From Hyphomicrobiales bacterium (GTDB lineage: Bacteria > Pseudomonadota > Alphaproteobacteria > Rhizobiales > Beijerinckiaceae): DNA of 64,000 nt. The notes beneath the pieces were generated by a model, which did not search any database, had not been told where the DNA came from, and was given only the letters and a program-made list of their open reading frames with translations. The translations under genes were made by a program, and so were the position numbers. Every line of letters begins with the position of its first letter. Position 1 is the first letter of the stretch. This document shows positions 27,719 through 35,988 of this stretch, piece after piece. The DNA lies in NCBI GenBank assembly GCA_900473415.1, contig UCLR01000047.1:62001-126000 (forward strand), given 5' to 3'.

Positions 27719-28675
27719 CTAGACCTTGAACGCCGCCTTCTTCATCGCGCTGGCCGAGAAGGCGACCGAGCCGATGATGATCGCGCCGAGCACGATGTCC
27801 TGAACGTAATAGGGCGCGCCGAGCAACACCAAGCCGTTGCCGAGCACCTTGAGCACCAGCGCGGCGAAGACCGTTCCCTGGATATTCGGCTTGCCGGGCT
27901 CGAACATGGTCATGCCGAGCAGCACGGCGGCGATGGCGTAGAGCAGATAGTCGCCCGCCATGTTCGGCGCGGCCGAGGACAGGTTGGCGGCGAGCAGCAT
28001 CGCCATGATGCCGGCGAAAAGCCCCGCGAGCAGCAGCCCGATGCGCTTCATGCGCGCGGTCGCAATGCCCGCCAGTCGCGCGGCCTCGTCAGCCTCGCCC
28101 GTCGCGACCATATGCGCGCCGGTCCGGGTCCATTTGACGAGGCCCCAGGCGAAGAGCGTGGCGCCCGCCATCCAGAGCACGAGATTGGGGATGCCGAAGC
28201 TGTAGCCGCGGGCGAGGCCCGTGAAGCCGACCGGCCAGCGCCCGACGAAGGCGACGCCCTGCGTGATCATGAAGGCGAGGCCCTTGGCGATGGCGGCCGT
28301 GCCGAGCGTCATGATCAGCGAGGGGATGCGCAGCACCGTGACGCCGAAACCGTTGAACGAGCCGAGGACGATGCCGACGCCGAGCGCCGCCGCCACGGCG
28401 ACGGCCGGCGGATATTGCGCATGCACCATCCAGCCGCAGACGACGGCGGCGAGGCTCGCCACCTCCGCGACCGAGAGGTCGAGCTCGGCGACGGTGAAGG
28501 CGAGCGCGAAGCCGAGCGCCAGAATGGCGAGGAAGCTCGTATCCTTCAGCACGTTGATGATGTTGGTGCCGGAGGCGAAGTTCGGCGCGAAGATCAGGAA
28601 GAACAGGATCAGCGAGAGGCCAGCCAGCGCCGTGCCGTAACGTCCGATCAGCTCGCGCGGGTCGATGCGGCCCAA
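27719..28675 (-). CDS. Sugar ABC importer permease (RbsC type), TTG start
   Basis: This 318-residue membrane protein has eight to ten hydrophobic segments. The CUT2 permease text FTVAELDLSVAEVASLAAVV and SLIMTLGTAAIAKGLAFMI is clear. No ATG fits the N-terminus. A TTG at 28675 preceded by AAGGGGG fits, starting one base after the SDR stop (TGA-A-TTG), so translation is coupled to the SDR gene. It pairs with the binding protein and ATPase genes downstream. Confidence 0.9.
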   Translation of the reverse strand: MGRIDPRELIGRYGTALAGLSLILFFLIFAPNFASGTNIINVLKDTSFLAILALGFALAFTVAELDLSVAEVASLAAVVCGWMVHAQYPPAVAVAAALGVGIVLGSFNGFGVTVLRIPSLIMTLGTAAIAKGLAFMITQGVAFVGRWPVGFTGLARGYSFGIPNLVLWMAGATLFAWGLVKWTRTGAHMVATGEADEAARLAGIATARMKRIGLLLAGLFAGIMAMLLAANLSSAAPNMAGDYLLYAIAAVLLGMTMFEPGKPNIQGTVFAALVLKVLGNGLVLLGAPYYVQDIVLGAIIIGSVAFSASAMKKAAFKV

Positions 28676-28676
28676 T

Positions 28677-29486
28677 TCAGGCCCCCTTCGCGATGGTGGA
28701 GATCGGCGAAAGGATCTCGATGCCGCCGGTGATCGGAATCAGAGCGCCGGTGACGAAGGCGGCGCCCGGAGAGAGCAGGAAAGCGATCACGTTGGCGACA
28801 TCCTCGGGCCGTCCCAATCTCCCCAGCGGCGTGCGGACCGCCGCACCCTCGACCAGCGCATTGAACTGCTGCGCGAAGCCGTTGCGTACCATTGGCGTAT
28901 CGATGATGCCGGGCGCAACCGCATTCACGCGGATGCCATGGCGGCCGAGCTGCTGGGCCATGCCGTAGGTCAGGGTGGCGACACCGCCCTTGGCCGAGCC
29001 ATAGGCGAGATTGGCGCCGCCATTGGCATGCGCGATCGAGGAGACGTGGACGATGGCGCCGCCCTCGCCCTGCTCGATCATCTGCCGGGCTGCGGCCCTG
29101 GAGATGCGGAACACGGCCGAGAGGTTGAGGTCGACGAGCCTGTCCCATTCCTCGTCCTCCATCTCGACCATCGGCACCGGCCGGGAGGCGCCGGCGCCCG
29201 TGACGAGATGGTCCAACCGGCCGAAGCGGGAGACGGCGAGCTGGACCAGCGAGCGGGCAAGGTCGCGATCGCGCAGGTCGCCGGCGAGCGTCGCGACCTC
29301 GGCGCCCGTGGCGGTGGCTTCTGCCGCGATGGCGTCGAGGCCGGGCTGGTCGAGACCTGAGAGCACGAGGCGATGGCCGGCCTGCGCCAGCAAGATCGCA
29401 AGCGCACCGACAATGCCGCCGGAAGCGCCGGTGAGCAGCGTGACGGGAGCCTGGTTCATCGGAGAATCGTCAGTGCGGGCGGTCAT
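28677..29486 (-). CDS. Short-chain dehydrogenase/reductase
   Basis: This 269-residue SDR is probably an NAD(P)-dependent sugar or polyol dehydrogenase. The cofactor motif is TGASGGIVG. The NAG-like motif is replaced by TGAGAS, and the catalytic Ser-Tyr-Lys lie in SSIAHAN...YGSAK. The C-terminal lid is AVAPGIIDTPM. It lies between the kinase (12 bp upstream) and the permease (1 bp downstream), which places it in sugar catabolism. The substrate is unknown. Confidence 0.92.
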   Translation of the reverse strand: MTARTDDSPMNQAPVTLLTGASGGIVGALAILLAQAGHRLVLSGLDQPGLDAIAAEATATGAEVATLAGDLRDRDLARSLVQLAVSRFGRLDHLVTGAGASRPVPMVEMEDEEWDRLVDLNLSAVFRISRAAARQMIEQGEGGAIVHVSSIAHANGGANLAYGSAKGGVATLTYGMAQQLGRHGIRVNAVAPGIIDTPMVRNGFAQQFNALVEGAAVRTPLGRLGRPEDVANVIAFLLSPGAAFVTGALIPITGGIEILSPISTIAKGA

Positions 29487-29498
29487 CGGCTGCGTTCC

Positions 29499-31010
29499 TT
29501 ACGGCGCTGCCGCTGCGCTGGCGAGGCCGGCCAGCGGGCCGGGGGCATGCGCCAGAGCGGCGAGATCGGCTGAGATCGGCACCAGCGCCTGCTCGCTGCG
29601 GCGGTAGAGCGCGTAGAGCCGGTCATAGGCGGTGTGGCGAGCCGGCTCCGGCTCGTAGCGGCGTGCGGTGCCGACGAGCGCATCCTGCGCTGCTGCGAGT
29701 GAGGCGAAGCGATGAAGTCCGGTCCAGGCAATGATCGCCGCACCCAGCAGACCGGGTTCCTTGGCACTGCCGACCACGACCGGGCGGCCGATGAGATCGG
29801 CCTTGATCTGCGCCCAGACCGGATTGGCCGCGCCGCCGCCGCCGAAGCGGATCTCGCCGACCTGCGTGCCGAGCGCGGCCTCCGCCCGTTCCAGCACGAT
29901 CCGGTTGAGGCAGGCGACGCCCTCCAGCACGGCATAGGCGAGATCGGTCGGGCCGTGCTGGCGGCCAAGCCCGATGAAGGCGCCGCGCAGGTTCGGGTCC
30001 CAGTAGGGCACGCGCTCGCCCTGCAGATACGGCAGGAAGATCAGCGGCTGCGGATGGCGCTGGCCGGCGAGCAGCCTGTCGATGGTTGCGCCGATATTGT
30101 CCGAACCACCGAGCAGGCCGGCCAGCCAGGCCGCGGTGTCGGCGCCATTCTGGCTCGGCCCGCCGAGATGCCAGAGCCCGCGCCAGTCGACGGTCATCAA
30201 CCCCTCGGCCTCGGCCTCCGCGGTACCGAGCACGCCCAGCACCTCGGTGGTGCCGGAGATGTTGTAGGCGTAGCCCGGCCGCATGGCTCCGAGCCCTGCA
30301 ACCGCGGCCCAGGTGTCGTTACAGCCGCAGAAAACCGGCACGCCGGCGAGCCTGTCGAAGGGCGCGGGCAGTCCGGCGCCGACAGGACCGACTGCATCGC
30401 AGGGTTCGACGATCGCCGGGATGACGGAGTCGGAGAGGTCGACCGCGGCGAGGGCCGAACCCGTGCAGGCGATGAGCCGGGCCATCGAGACCGGATCGCT
30501 CGCCCGCCGGCCGGTGAGGCGGAAATTCAGATAGTCCTTGGGCTCCAGCACGCAGGCGAGCTTGCCGAAATTCTCTGGCTCGGCCTCGGCCAGCCAGGCG
30601 AGGCGCGCGAGCGGGTGGAAGGCGTTGATACGGCCTGCCTCCGGATGCGACCCGAGCCGTTCGCGCAGCCGCGTGGCGTCGGCCTCCGAGCGGCTGTCCT
30701 TCCAGGTCAGGGCCGGGCGCAGCTCGCGCCCGTCGGTGCCGAGGAAGACCTGTGTGCGGGTGACGCCGCAGATCGCGATGGCTTCGATGCGCGCAAAGAG
30801 ATCGGGCTTCTGCCGCGCCAGATCGCCGGCGGTTTCGAGGAGGCGCTTCCACCAGCCTTCGGCCGCGACCTGCGAGTGACCGAGGCGATCGTCGAGGGCT
30901 GGTCCGGCAGCGGCGCTTTCGGCCAGCACCGCGCCATTCAGGTCGATTAAAGCGGCACGGAAGCTGCTGCCGCCGAGATCGCAGGCAAGGACGGTGCTCA
31001 TTGACTGCAT
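29499..31010 (-). CDS. FGGY-family carbohydrate kinase
   Basis: This kinase of about 500 residues is xylulokinase-like. The N-terminal phosphate-binding motif is ACDLGGSSFRAAL, the catalytic aspartate is in CGCNDTWAAVAG, and the adenine/phosphate motif is in YNISGTTEVLG and FGGGGAANPVW. It would phosphorylate the imported sugar or its oxidation product. The start may be ATG 31010 or ATG 31001, as neither has a strong ribosome site. The gap to the upstream Gfo/Idh gene contains a palindromic repeat. Confidence 0.9.
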   Translation of the reverse strand: MQSMSTVLACDLGGSSFRAALIDLNGAVLAESAAAGPALDDRLGHSQVAAEGWWKRLLETAGDLARQKPDLFARIEAIAICGVTRTQVFLGTDGRELRPALTWKDSRSEADATRLRERLGSHPEAGRINAFHPLARLAWLAEAEPENFGKLACVLEPKDYLNFRLTGRRASDPVSMARLIACTGSALAAVDLSDSVIPAIVEPCDAVGPVGAGLPAPFDRLAGVPVFCGCNDTWAAVAGLGAMRPGYAYNISGTTEVLGVLGTAEAEAEGLMTVDWRGLWHLGGPSQNGADTAAWLAGLLGGSDNIGATIDRLLAGQRHPQPLIFLPYLQGERVPYWDPNLRGAFIGLGRQHGPTDLAYAVLEGVACLNRIVLERAEAALGTQVGEIRFGGGGAANPVWAQIKADLIGRPVVVGSAKEPGLLGAAIIAWTGLHRFASLAAAQDALVGTARRYEPEPARHTAYDRLYALYRRSEQALVPISADLAALAHAPGPLAGLASAAAAP

Positions 31011-31026
31011 GGGAACTGAAACACAC

Positions 31027-31123
31027 CCGTCATTCCGGACAAGCCGCGAAGCGGCGCCGATCCGGAATCCATCGTAGAGCGTTGCGGTCTATGATGGATT
31101 CCGGGTCAAGCCCGGAGTGACGG
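31027..31123. repeat. Dispersed intergenic palindromic repeat, copy 4
   Basis: It begins CCGTCATTCCGGACAAGCCG and ends CCCGGAGTGACGG. The left hairpin (CCGGA...CGCGAAGCGGCG...TCCGG) and the inner GGATTCC/GGAATCC arms match copies 5 and 7 closely. It is located between the kinase and Gfo/Idh genes of the sugar operon. Confidence 0.85.
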
Positions 31124-31174
31124 CAGTTGGGCCATCGGCAGCATAAAGGCCGGCGGAGTCAAGGCGCGATCTCC

Positions 31175-32185
31175 TCACGCTCCACCGCGCGCGGCCTTCA
31201 GAATATCGTCCACGAGACGTTGCGAGGTCAGGGCCTCCTCGCCGGTGACGACGGGGTCGCGGCCCCGCTCGATCGCGTCGAGGAAATCCGCGATGACAGC
31301 GCGGTGGGCGTCATGCGGGAAATCCATGATGTTGGCGCCGCTGCCGGTCGAGCCCTCGGCCTCGACCACTTCCTCGCGCCCGTCGAGGAAGGCGAGGCTG
31401 AGCCTGCCGCCGATCAGGCTGGCATAGCCCTTGGTGCCGGTGATCTCGATGCGCTCGGGATAGCCGGGATAGGCGGCGGTCGTCGTCATCAGCGTGGCGG
31501 GCGCGCCGCTTGCGGTCTCCAGCAGGGCCGAGACGTAGTCCTCGGTCTCCATGCGGTGGATCGCGGTGGTGCGGCTCTGCGCGGCCACGACCTTGGAGAC
31601 GCCGACCAGCGAGCGGAAAAGATCGAGCGAGTGGATCGCCTGGGTCAGCAGCACGCCGCCACCGTCGCGGGCGAGCGTGCCGCGGCCGGGCTCGTCATAA
31701 TAGCTCTGCGGGCGCCACCAGGGCACGGTGAGGGCGGCGGCCTCAACCGCGCCGAGCTCGCCGGCCTCGAGCGCCGCCTTGAGCCGCAGGCTCGCGGGGC
31801 GGAAGCGGTGCTGGAGGGTCACGCCGAAAGTCTTCCCCGTGCGGCGGGCCGTATCGACGAGGCGCTGGCCGCGCTCGCTCGTCAGTTCCAGCGGTTTCTC
31901 GACGAGGACATGCTTGCCGGCTTCGAGGCAGCGGGCCGAGACGTCGAGATGGCTCGACGGCGGGGTGAGCACGATGGCCGCGTCGACGGCCGGGTCGGCG
32001 AGAACGGCGTCGAGATCGGTCGTCGTCGGGAAGGGGAATTGCTGGGCGTAAGCCTTGGCCCGGCCCGGCGTGCGGCTGACGGCCCAGAGCGTCTGCGCCC
32101 GATCGGCGAGGTCGAGGAGGCTCTTGGAGTGCGGCAGCGAGGCGGGGCCGAGCCCGATCACGGCGATGCCGAGCTTGCGTGTCAT
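31175..32185 (-). CDS. Gfo/Idh/MocA-family oxidoreductase A
   Basis: This 336-residue NAD(P)-dependent sugar oxidoreductase has an N-terminal Rossmann fold (IAVIGLGPASLPHSK), the conserved EKPL lysine motif (KHVLVEKPLELTS), and a C-terminal GFO_IDH_MocA domain with DGGGVLLTQAIHSLDL, which supplies the catalytic histidine. Related enzymes oxidise sugars, inositols or nucleotide-sugar uronates. A second family member follows upstream, so the pathway may use a double oxidation or an oxidation-reduction (epimerisation) step. Confidence 0.9.
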   Translation of the reverse strand: MTRKLGIAVIGLGPASLPHSKSLLDLADRAQTLWAVSRTPGRAKAYAQQFPFPTTTDLDAVLADPAVDAAIVLTPPSSHLDVSARCLEAGKHVLVEKPLELTSERGQRLVDTARRTGKTFGVTLQHRFRPASLRLKAALEAGELGAVEAAALTVPWWRPQSYYDEPGRGTLARDGGGVLLTQAIHSLDLFRSLVGVSKVVAAQSRTTAIHRMETEDYVSALLETASGAPATLMTTTAAYPGYPERIEITGTKGYASLIGGRLSLAFLDGREEVVEAEGSTGSGANIMDFPHDAHRAVIADFLDAIERGRDPVVTGEEALTSQRLVDDILKAARGGA

Positions 32186-32221
32186 GACGGGCTATTCCCT
32201 TCTTCTTCAACTCGTCCCACG

Positions 32222-32329
32222 CCGTCATTCCGGACAAGCCGCGCCAGCGGCGCCGATCCGGAATCCATCGAAGGGCGCTGAGCCCTACGATGGATTCCGG
32301 GTCCGCGCTTCGCTGGCCCGGAATGACGG
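32222..32329. repeat. Dispersed intergenic palindromic repeat, copy 5
   Basis: It has perfect terminal inverted repeats CCGTCATTCCGG and CCGGAATGACGG, and inner arms GGAATCCATCG and CGATGGATTCC. Positions 32285-32329 are also read as the last codons and stop of oxidoreductase B. Confidence 0.9.
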
Positions 32330-33349
32330 CGCATGTGATGGCAGCCGTGTTGGCAACCACGCCGCGCTGGCCTGCGCTTCCAGTGCGAGGCGGCAGACGG
32401 TGAAGGCGTGGGCCTGGCTCATCGCGGTTTCGCTGCGTGCGCCGATATCGGCGACGAGATTGCGGAAATAGGTCAGCGGCTCGCGCGAGGCGTCTATATG
32501 GCGGGCGCCGGCCTTGTCGACGAGGAAGACATGGTCGGTGCCCGGCCGGCCGGCGACATCGACATATTTGCGCAGCTCGATCGTGCCCTCGGTGCCGAGG
32601 ATGGTGAGCCGCCCGTCGCCCCATGTCGGCAGGCCGTCGGCGGTAAACCAGTCGATGCGGATATAGCCGCCAGCCCTGTCGCTGCGCAGCAGGATCTCGC
32701 CGAAATCCTCGAAATCGGGAAAGTCCGGATCGCCGAAATGACCGACGCCCGAGGCGACGATCTCAGCGTTCTGCGAGCCGGTGAAATGCAGGAACTGGTC
32801 GATCTGGTGCGAGGCGATGTCGGTGAGGATGCCGCCGTAATGGCGCTTGTCGAAGAACCAGCCCGGGCGGATCGCGCGATTGAAGCGATGCGGGCCCAAG
32901 CCCGCCGTCTGGACGACGCGCCCGATCGCGCCGTCCGCGATCAGCTTGCCGGCGACGATGGTGGCAGGGACGACGAAGCGCTCGGAGAAGCAGATCGAGA
33001 AAATGCGGCCGGTCTCGGCGACCGCCTTCTCGACGGCGGCGAGCTGGTCGAAGTCGGTGACGCCCGGCTTGTCGACCATGACATCCTTGCCCGCCTGCAT
33101 CGCGCGGACGGCGATGGCGGCGCGCTCCGACGGGATCGCGGCACAGAGGATCAGATCGATGGACGGATCGTCGAGTAGCCGGTCGGCCGTGCTTTCGGCG
33201 AGGTCGGGAAAGCGCTCGCGGAAGCCGGCGAGCACGCGCTCGTCGCTGGTTGCAGGGTCGAAGCCGACGCAATGCGCGCCGGCTTCGAGGAGACCACCGA
33301 CCATATGGTAGATATGGCGGTGGTCGAGGCCGATGGTGGCGAAGCGCAT
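32285..33349 (-). CDS. Gfo/Idh/MocA-family oxidoreductase B with repeat-derived C-terminus
   Basis: This 354-residue protein has a Gfo/Idh/MocA fold: an N-terminal TIGLDHRHIYHMVGGL replaces the usual GxGxxG, and the motif lysine is in VMVDKPGVTD (DKP rather than EKP). The catalytic region is YGGILTDIASHQIDQFLHF. The last 15 or so residues (APSFRASEARTRNPS) and the TAG stop are encoded by palindromic repeat copy 5, so the original end of the gene was probably upstream. It starts 2 bp after the binding-protein stop, so the two are coupled. Confidence 0.88.
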   Translation of the reverse strand: MRFATIGLDHRHIYHMVGGLLEAGAHCVGFDPATSDERVLAGFRERFPDLAESTADRLLDDPSIDLILCAAIPSERAAIAVRAMQAGKDVMVDKPGVTDFDQLAAVEKAVAETGRIFSICFSERFVVPATIVAGKLIADGAIGRVVQTAGLGPHRFNRAIRPGWFFDKRHYGGILTDIASHQIDQFLHFTGSQNAEIVASGVGHFGDPDFPDFEDFGEILLRSDRAGGYIRIDWFTADGLPTWGDGRLTILGTEGTIELRKYVDVAGRPGTDHVFLVDKAGARHIDASREPLTYFRNLVADIGARSETAMSQAHAFTVCRLALEAQASAAWLPTRLPSHAPSFRASEARTRNPS

Positions 33350-33351
33350 CG

Positions 33352-34527
33352 TTATTGCGGCGCCCCGTGGCCGACGCCGATCTCCTGATCCCAGCGGCGG
33401 AAGGCGGCGACGAGGCGCTCCGGTGTCAGCGGCGGCCGGGTCGGCAGGCTGGTGATCAGCCCGTCATATTCCGGCCGGCCATATTCGGCGAGGATGTCGC
33501 GGCTTTCCTGCGGGGCCATGGCGAGCGTCACGCCCTTCACGGCCGGGCCGGGGTAGAAATAGCCCTTGTCATAGGTCACGGCCTGCGCCTCGGGCTTCAG
33601 CATGTAGGACATCAGCGCCAGCAGCGCCGCCATCTTGTCGGCCGGCACGCCCTTGGGAACGCACATGAACTGCGTGTCCGGGATCCAGTGCGTCTTGTCG
33701 AGGACGAAGACCTTGGCTTCCTTCGGCACGATGCCGAGCACGCGCGGGTTGATGTCCCAGCCCAAGGTCGAGACGATGACGTCGCGGGTGCCCTCGCCGA
33801 GCTCCTTCATCGTCGCGGCGGTGCCGCCGGGATAGTAGTCGACGCCGGTTCCGAGCTCCTTGAGATAGGCCCAGCTCTTTGCCCAGCCGTTCATCGGGTC
33901 GCTCGGGTCGGAATCGCCGAGGATGTGGGGCAGGCCCATGAGCCAGGTCCAGCCGGGGCCGGAATTGACCGGCCGCGCATAGGTGAAGCGCTTCGGGTTC
34001 TGCTTCACATAGGCGAGCAGGTCCTCGGCCGTCTTCGGCACGGTCTTGAGCCGCTCGGGCGCGTATTCGAAGAGCGGGCCGGAGGGCGAATAGGCCACCG
34101 CGACGCCTTCGTTCTGGCCGAAGTTGCGCTGCATCATCAGCGCCTGCTCGTGATAGACGTCCTCCTGCTTCGGCAGGTCCTTGGCGTGGGACTTCCAGAC
34201 ATCGACCCAGAGGCCCTGCTGGATGCCGTCCGACATGGCGCCGGGGCCGGTGAGCACGAGGTCGATGTCGACGCGGTTCGCCTGCTGCTGCGCCTTGATC
34301 TTGGCCGGGAGCTCCGGCGAGGGCGCCCGCGAGAAGTTCAGGCGCGAGATCAGCTTCGGATTGTCCTTGGCGAATTTTTCGATGGCGATCTGCGTGAGCT
34401 GCAGATTGCCGGCGACGTCGATGATGTTGAGCGCGACGGGGGCGCTCTGGGCCAGCGCGCCGCCGGCTTTCAAGGCGGCGAGGCCGGCCGCTCCGGCCAT
34501 GACGGTGCGACGAGTCGGATGGTTCAT
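33352..34527 (-). CDS. Extracellular solute-binding protein A (YnjB/PotD-like), orphan
   Basis: This 391-residue binding protein has a twin-arginine-style signal (RRTVMAGAAGLAALKAGGALAQ). It resembles binding proteins of the YnjB/iron/polyamine type (YARPVNSGPGWTWLMGLPHILG). No permease or ATPase of that class lies nearby. It is clearly paralogous to protein B at 37806 (shared NIIDV, DIDLVLTG/DLDLVLTG, DINPR and YLYPGPAVK/YFYPGPAVK). A GGGAG site precedes the ATG. It is co-transcribed with oxidoreductase B. Confidence 0.85.
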   Translation of the reverse strand: MNHPTRRTVMAGAAGLAALKAGGALAQSAPVALNIIDVAGNLQLTQIAIEKFAKDNPKLISRLNFSRAPSPELPAKIKAQQQANRVDIDLVLTGPGAMSDGIQQGLWVDVWKSHAKDLPKQEDVYHEQALMMQRNFGQNEGVAVAYSPSGPLFEYAPERLKTVPKTAEDLLAYVKQNPKRFTYARPVNSGPGWTWLMGLPHILGDSDPSDPMNGWAKSWAYLKELGTGVDYYPGGTAATMKELGEGTRDVIVSTLGWDINPRVLGIVPKEAKVFVLDKTHWIPDTQFMCVPKGVPADKMAALLALMSYMLKPEAQAVTYDKGYFYPGPAVKGVTLAMAPQESRDILAEYGRPEYDGLITSLPTRPPLTPERLVAAFRRWDQEIGVGHGAPQ

Positions 34528-34688
34528 GTTCGCTCCCTGGGTTGAGCTCTCTTCGTCGTTGCCGTGGGCGGCACGTGGAGCTTTCCTGGGATACTAGTGC
34601 ACCAATTCCCGCTGAGCCAGAGGTTCCGACTGCATGGGCGACAGGGCGTTGCCGTTGGGTCAGTCTGGCGCTTCAGCTCGCCTTGGCC

Positions 34689-35903
34689 TCAGCTGCGCTC
34701 CGTCAGCAGCGCTTCGGCGGCGCGACCGAGCAGCGGTGCAGCGGCGCCGTGGATTTCGTAGAGCTGGCTGGCGCTGACGCCGGCGAGATCGGGCATGGCG
34801 AAGCCGTCCATCGTGCCCTCCGCGCGGAACAGCGTGTTGAACCGGGCCCAGAGTTGCGGGTTGGCCGAAAGCGGCCCGCTCACTGCGATCCGGGCCGGGA
34901 AGAGCAGGCGGCATGCATTGGCCAGGGCTCGCGCGACGAGCTCGCAGGCCATGTCGATCTGCGGCAGGGAGAGGAGGTCGAGGCCGGCGAGTTGCCGGGC
35001 GAGCCGGATCTCGTCCTGGTCGAGATCCGGCCAGCGTTTCCTGAGTGCCGGCAGCAGCGACCAGAGCGCCGCGCCGGTCTCCAGGCAGCCCGTGTTGCCG
35101 CAGCCGCAGGGGCGGCTGCTCAACGCGGCGAGGCGCCAGTGACCGATCTCGCCGAAGGAGCCGGCCGGCGCGAAGGGCTCGCCGTCGACGGCATAGGCCA
35201 GGCCGATGCCCCAGCCCCAATGGAGCAGCAGCGTTCCCCCGGCGAACGGCTCCGGCTCGCGGGCGGCGCGGGCGCGCAGTTCCGCGTCGAGGTTGCGGCA
35301 GATCTCGACCGGGCCGGCGACCGGCGCGAGCACGGCCCCGACGTCGAGCCCGCGCATGCGCGGCCAGCGCGAGGCCATCAGCCACTGGCCCCGCTTCAGG
35401 TCGATCAGGCCGGACAGAGAGACGGCGGTGCCGGCGTGGCTCATGCCAGGTGGCATCGCATCGACCAGGCCGCGGGCGAGGTCGGCCATGGCGGCGGCGA
35501 TGGTGTCATTGTCGGCGTCGCCCTCGATCGGGGTCCGGCGCTCGGCGACGAGATGGCCGTTGATGTCCACCAGCGCGCCGGAGAGCGACTGGCTCGAAAC
35601 ATAAATGACCGATGCGCCGATGCGCCGGCCGTGGGCGAGGAGAATCGCCGCCGGCCGGCCGCGGCCGTTCGGCTCTCCGACCGTCTCGATGACGAGGCGG
35701 CGCGCCACGAGATCGCCGACGACGCGTGAGACACTGGTCGAGCGCATGCCGAGCAGGCGGCCGATCTCGGCGCGCGAATGGGCCTGGCCGTCGAGGATCA
35801 GCTGGTAGATGCGGGCGCAGTCCCGGTCATGGGCAAGGGCGAAGCGGCCCTCGTCGATGGAGAGCAGGGAAAGCGGCGCTTTATTCAGAACAGTTGCGTT
35901 CAA
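34689..35903 (-). CDS. ROK-family transcriptional regulator (NagC/XylR type)
   Basis: This 404-residue protein has an N-terminal winged helix (ARIYQLILDGQAHSRAEIGRLLGMRSTSVSRVVGDL) and a ROK sugar-sensing domain. The zinc motif is present (GEIGHWRLAALSSRPCGCGNTGCLE). The ATP phosphate loops are degenerate (ASVIYVSSQSLSG, HWGWGIG), as expected for a sensor that is not a kinase. The longest frame starts with TTG 35903 and has no good ribosome site, so the start is uncertain. It is divergent from nagB and probably controls both arms of the cluster in response to an amino-sugar phosphate. Confidence 0.88.
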   Translation of the reverse strand: MNATVLNKAPLSLLSIDEGRFALAHDRDCARIYQLILDGQAHSRAEIGRLLGMRSTSVSRVVGDLVARRLVIETVGEPNGRGRPAAILLAHGRRIGASVIYVSSQSLSGALVDINGHLVAERRTPIEGDADNDTIAAAMADLARGLVDAMPPGMSHAGTAVSLSGLIDLKRGQWLMASRWPRMRGLDVGAVLAPVAGPVEICRNLDAELRARAAREPEPFAGGTLLLHWGWGIGLAYAVDGEPFAPAGSFGEIGHWRLAALSSRPCGCGNTGCLETGAALWSLLPALRKRWPDLDQDEIRLARQLAGLDLLSLPQIDMACELVARALANACRLLFPARIAVSGPLSANPQLWARFNTLFRAEGTMDGFAMPDLAGVSASQLYEIHGAAAPLLGRAAEALLTERS

Positions 35904-35917
35904 AATTAACCATTGCG

Positions 35918-35951
35918 TTCTGGCGGAGGTTCCATAAGCTCGCTGCCAGAA
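35918..35951. promoter_or_regulatory. Inverted repeat in the ROK-nagB divergent gap
   Basis: Arms TTCTGGC (35918-35924) and GCCAGAA (35945-35951) are separated by 20 bp inside the 85-bp gap between the ROK regulator and nagB. This is a candidate operator for the ROK regulator. The arms are short, so chance occurrence cannot be excluded. Confidence 0.4.
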
Positions 35952-35988
35952 TATCGGAAAATTTCGAGCATAAAAGGTTCAAAAATAG

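Noticed and set aside
34528-34688. Regulatory elements between binding protein A and the ROK gene
   Set aside because: The 161-bp gap shows no clear inverted repeat, terminator or small ORF. It may contain a promoter, but I cannot support one.
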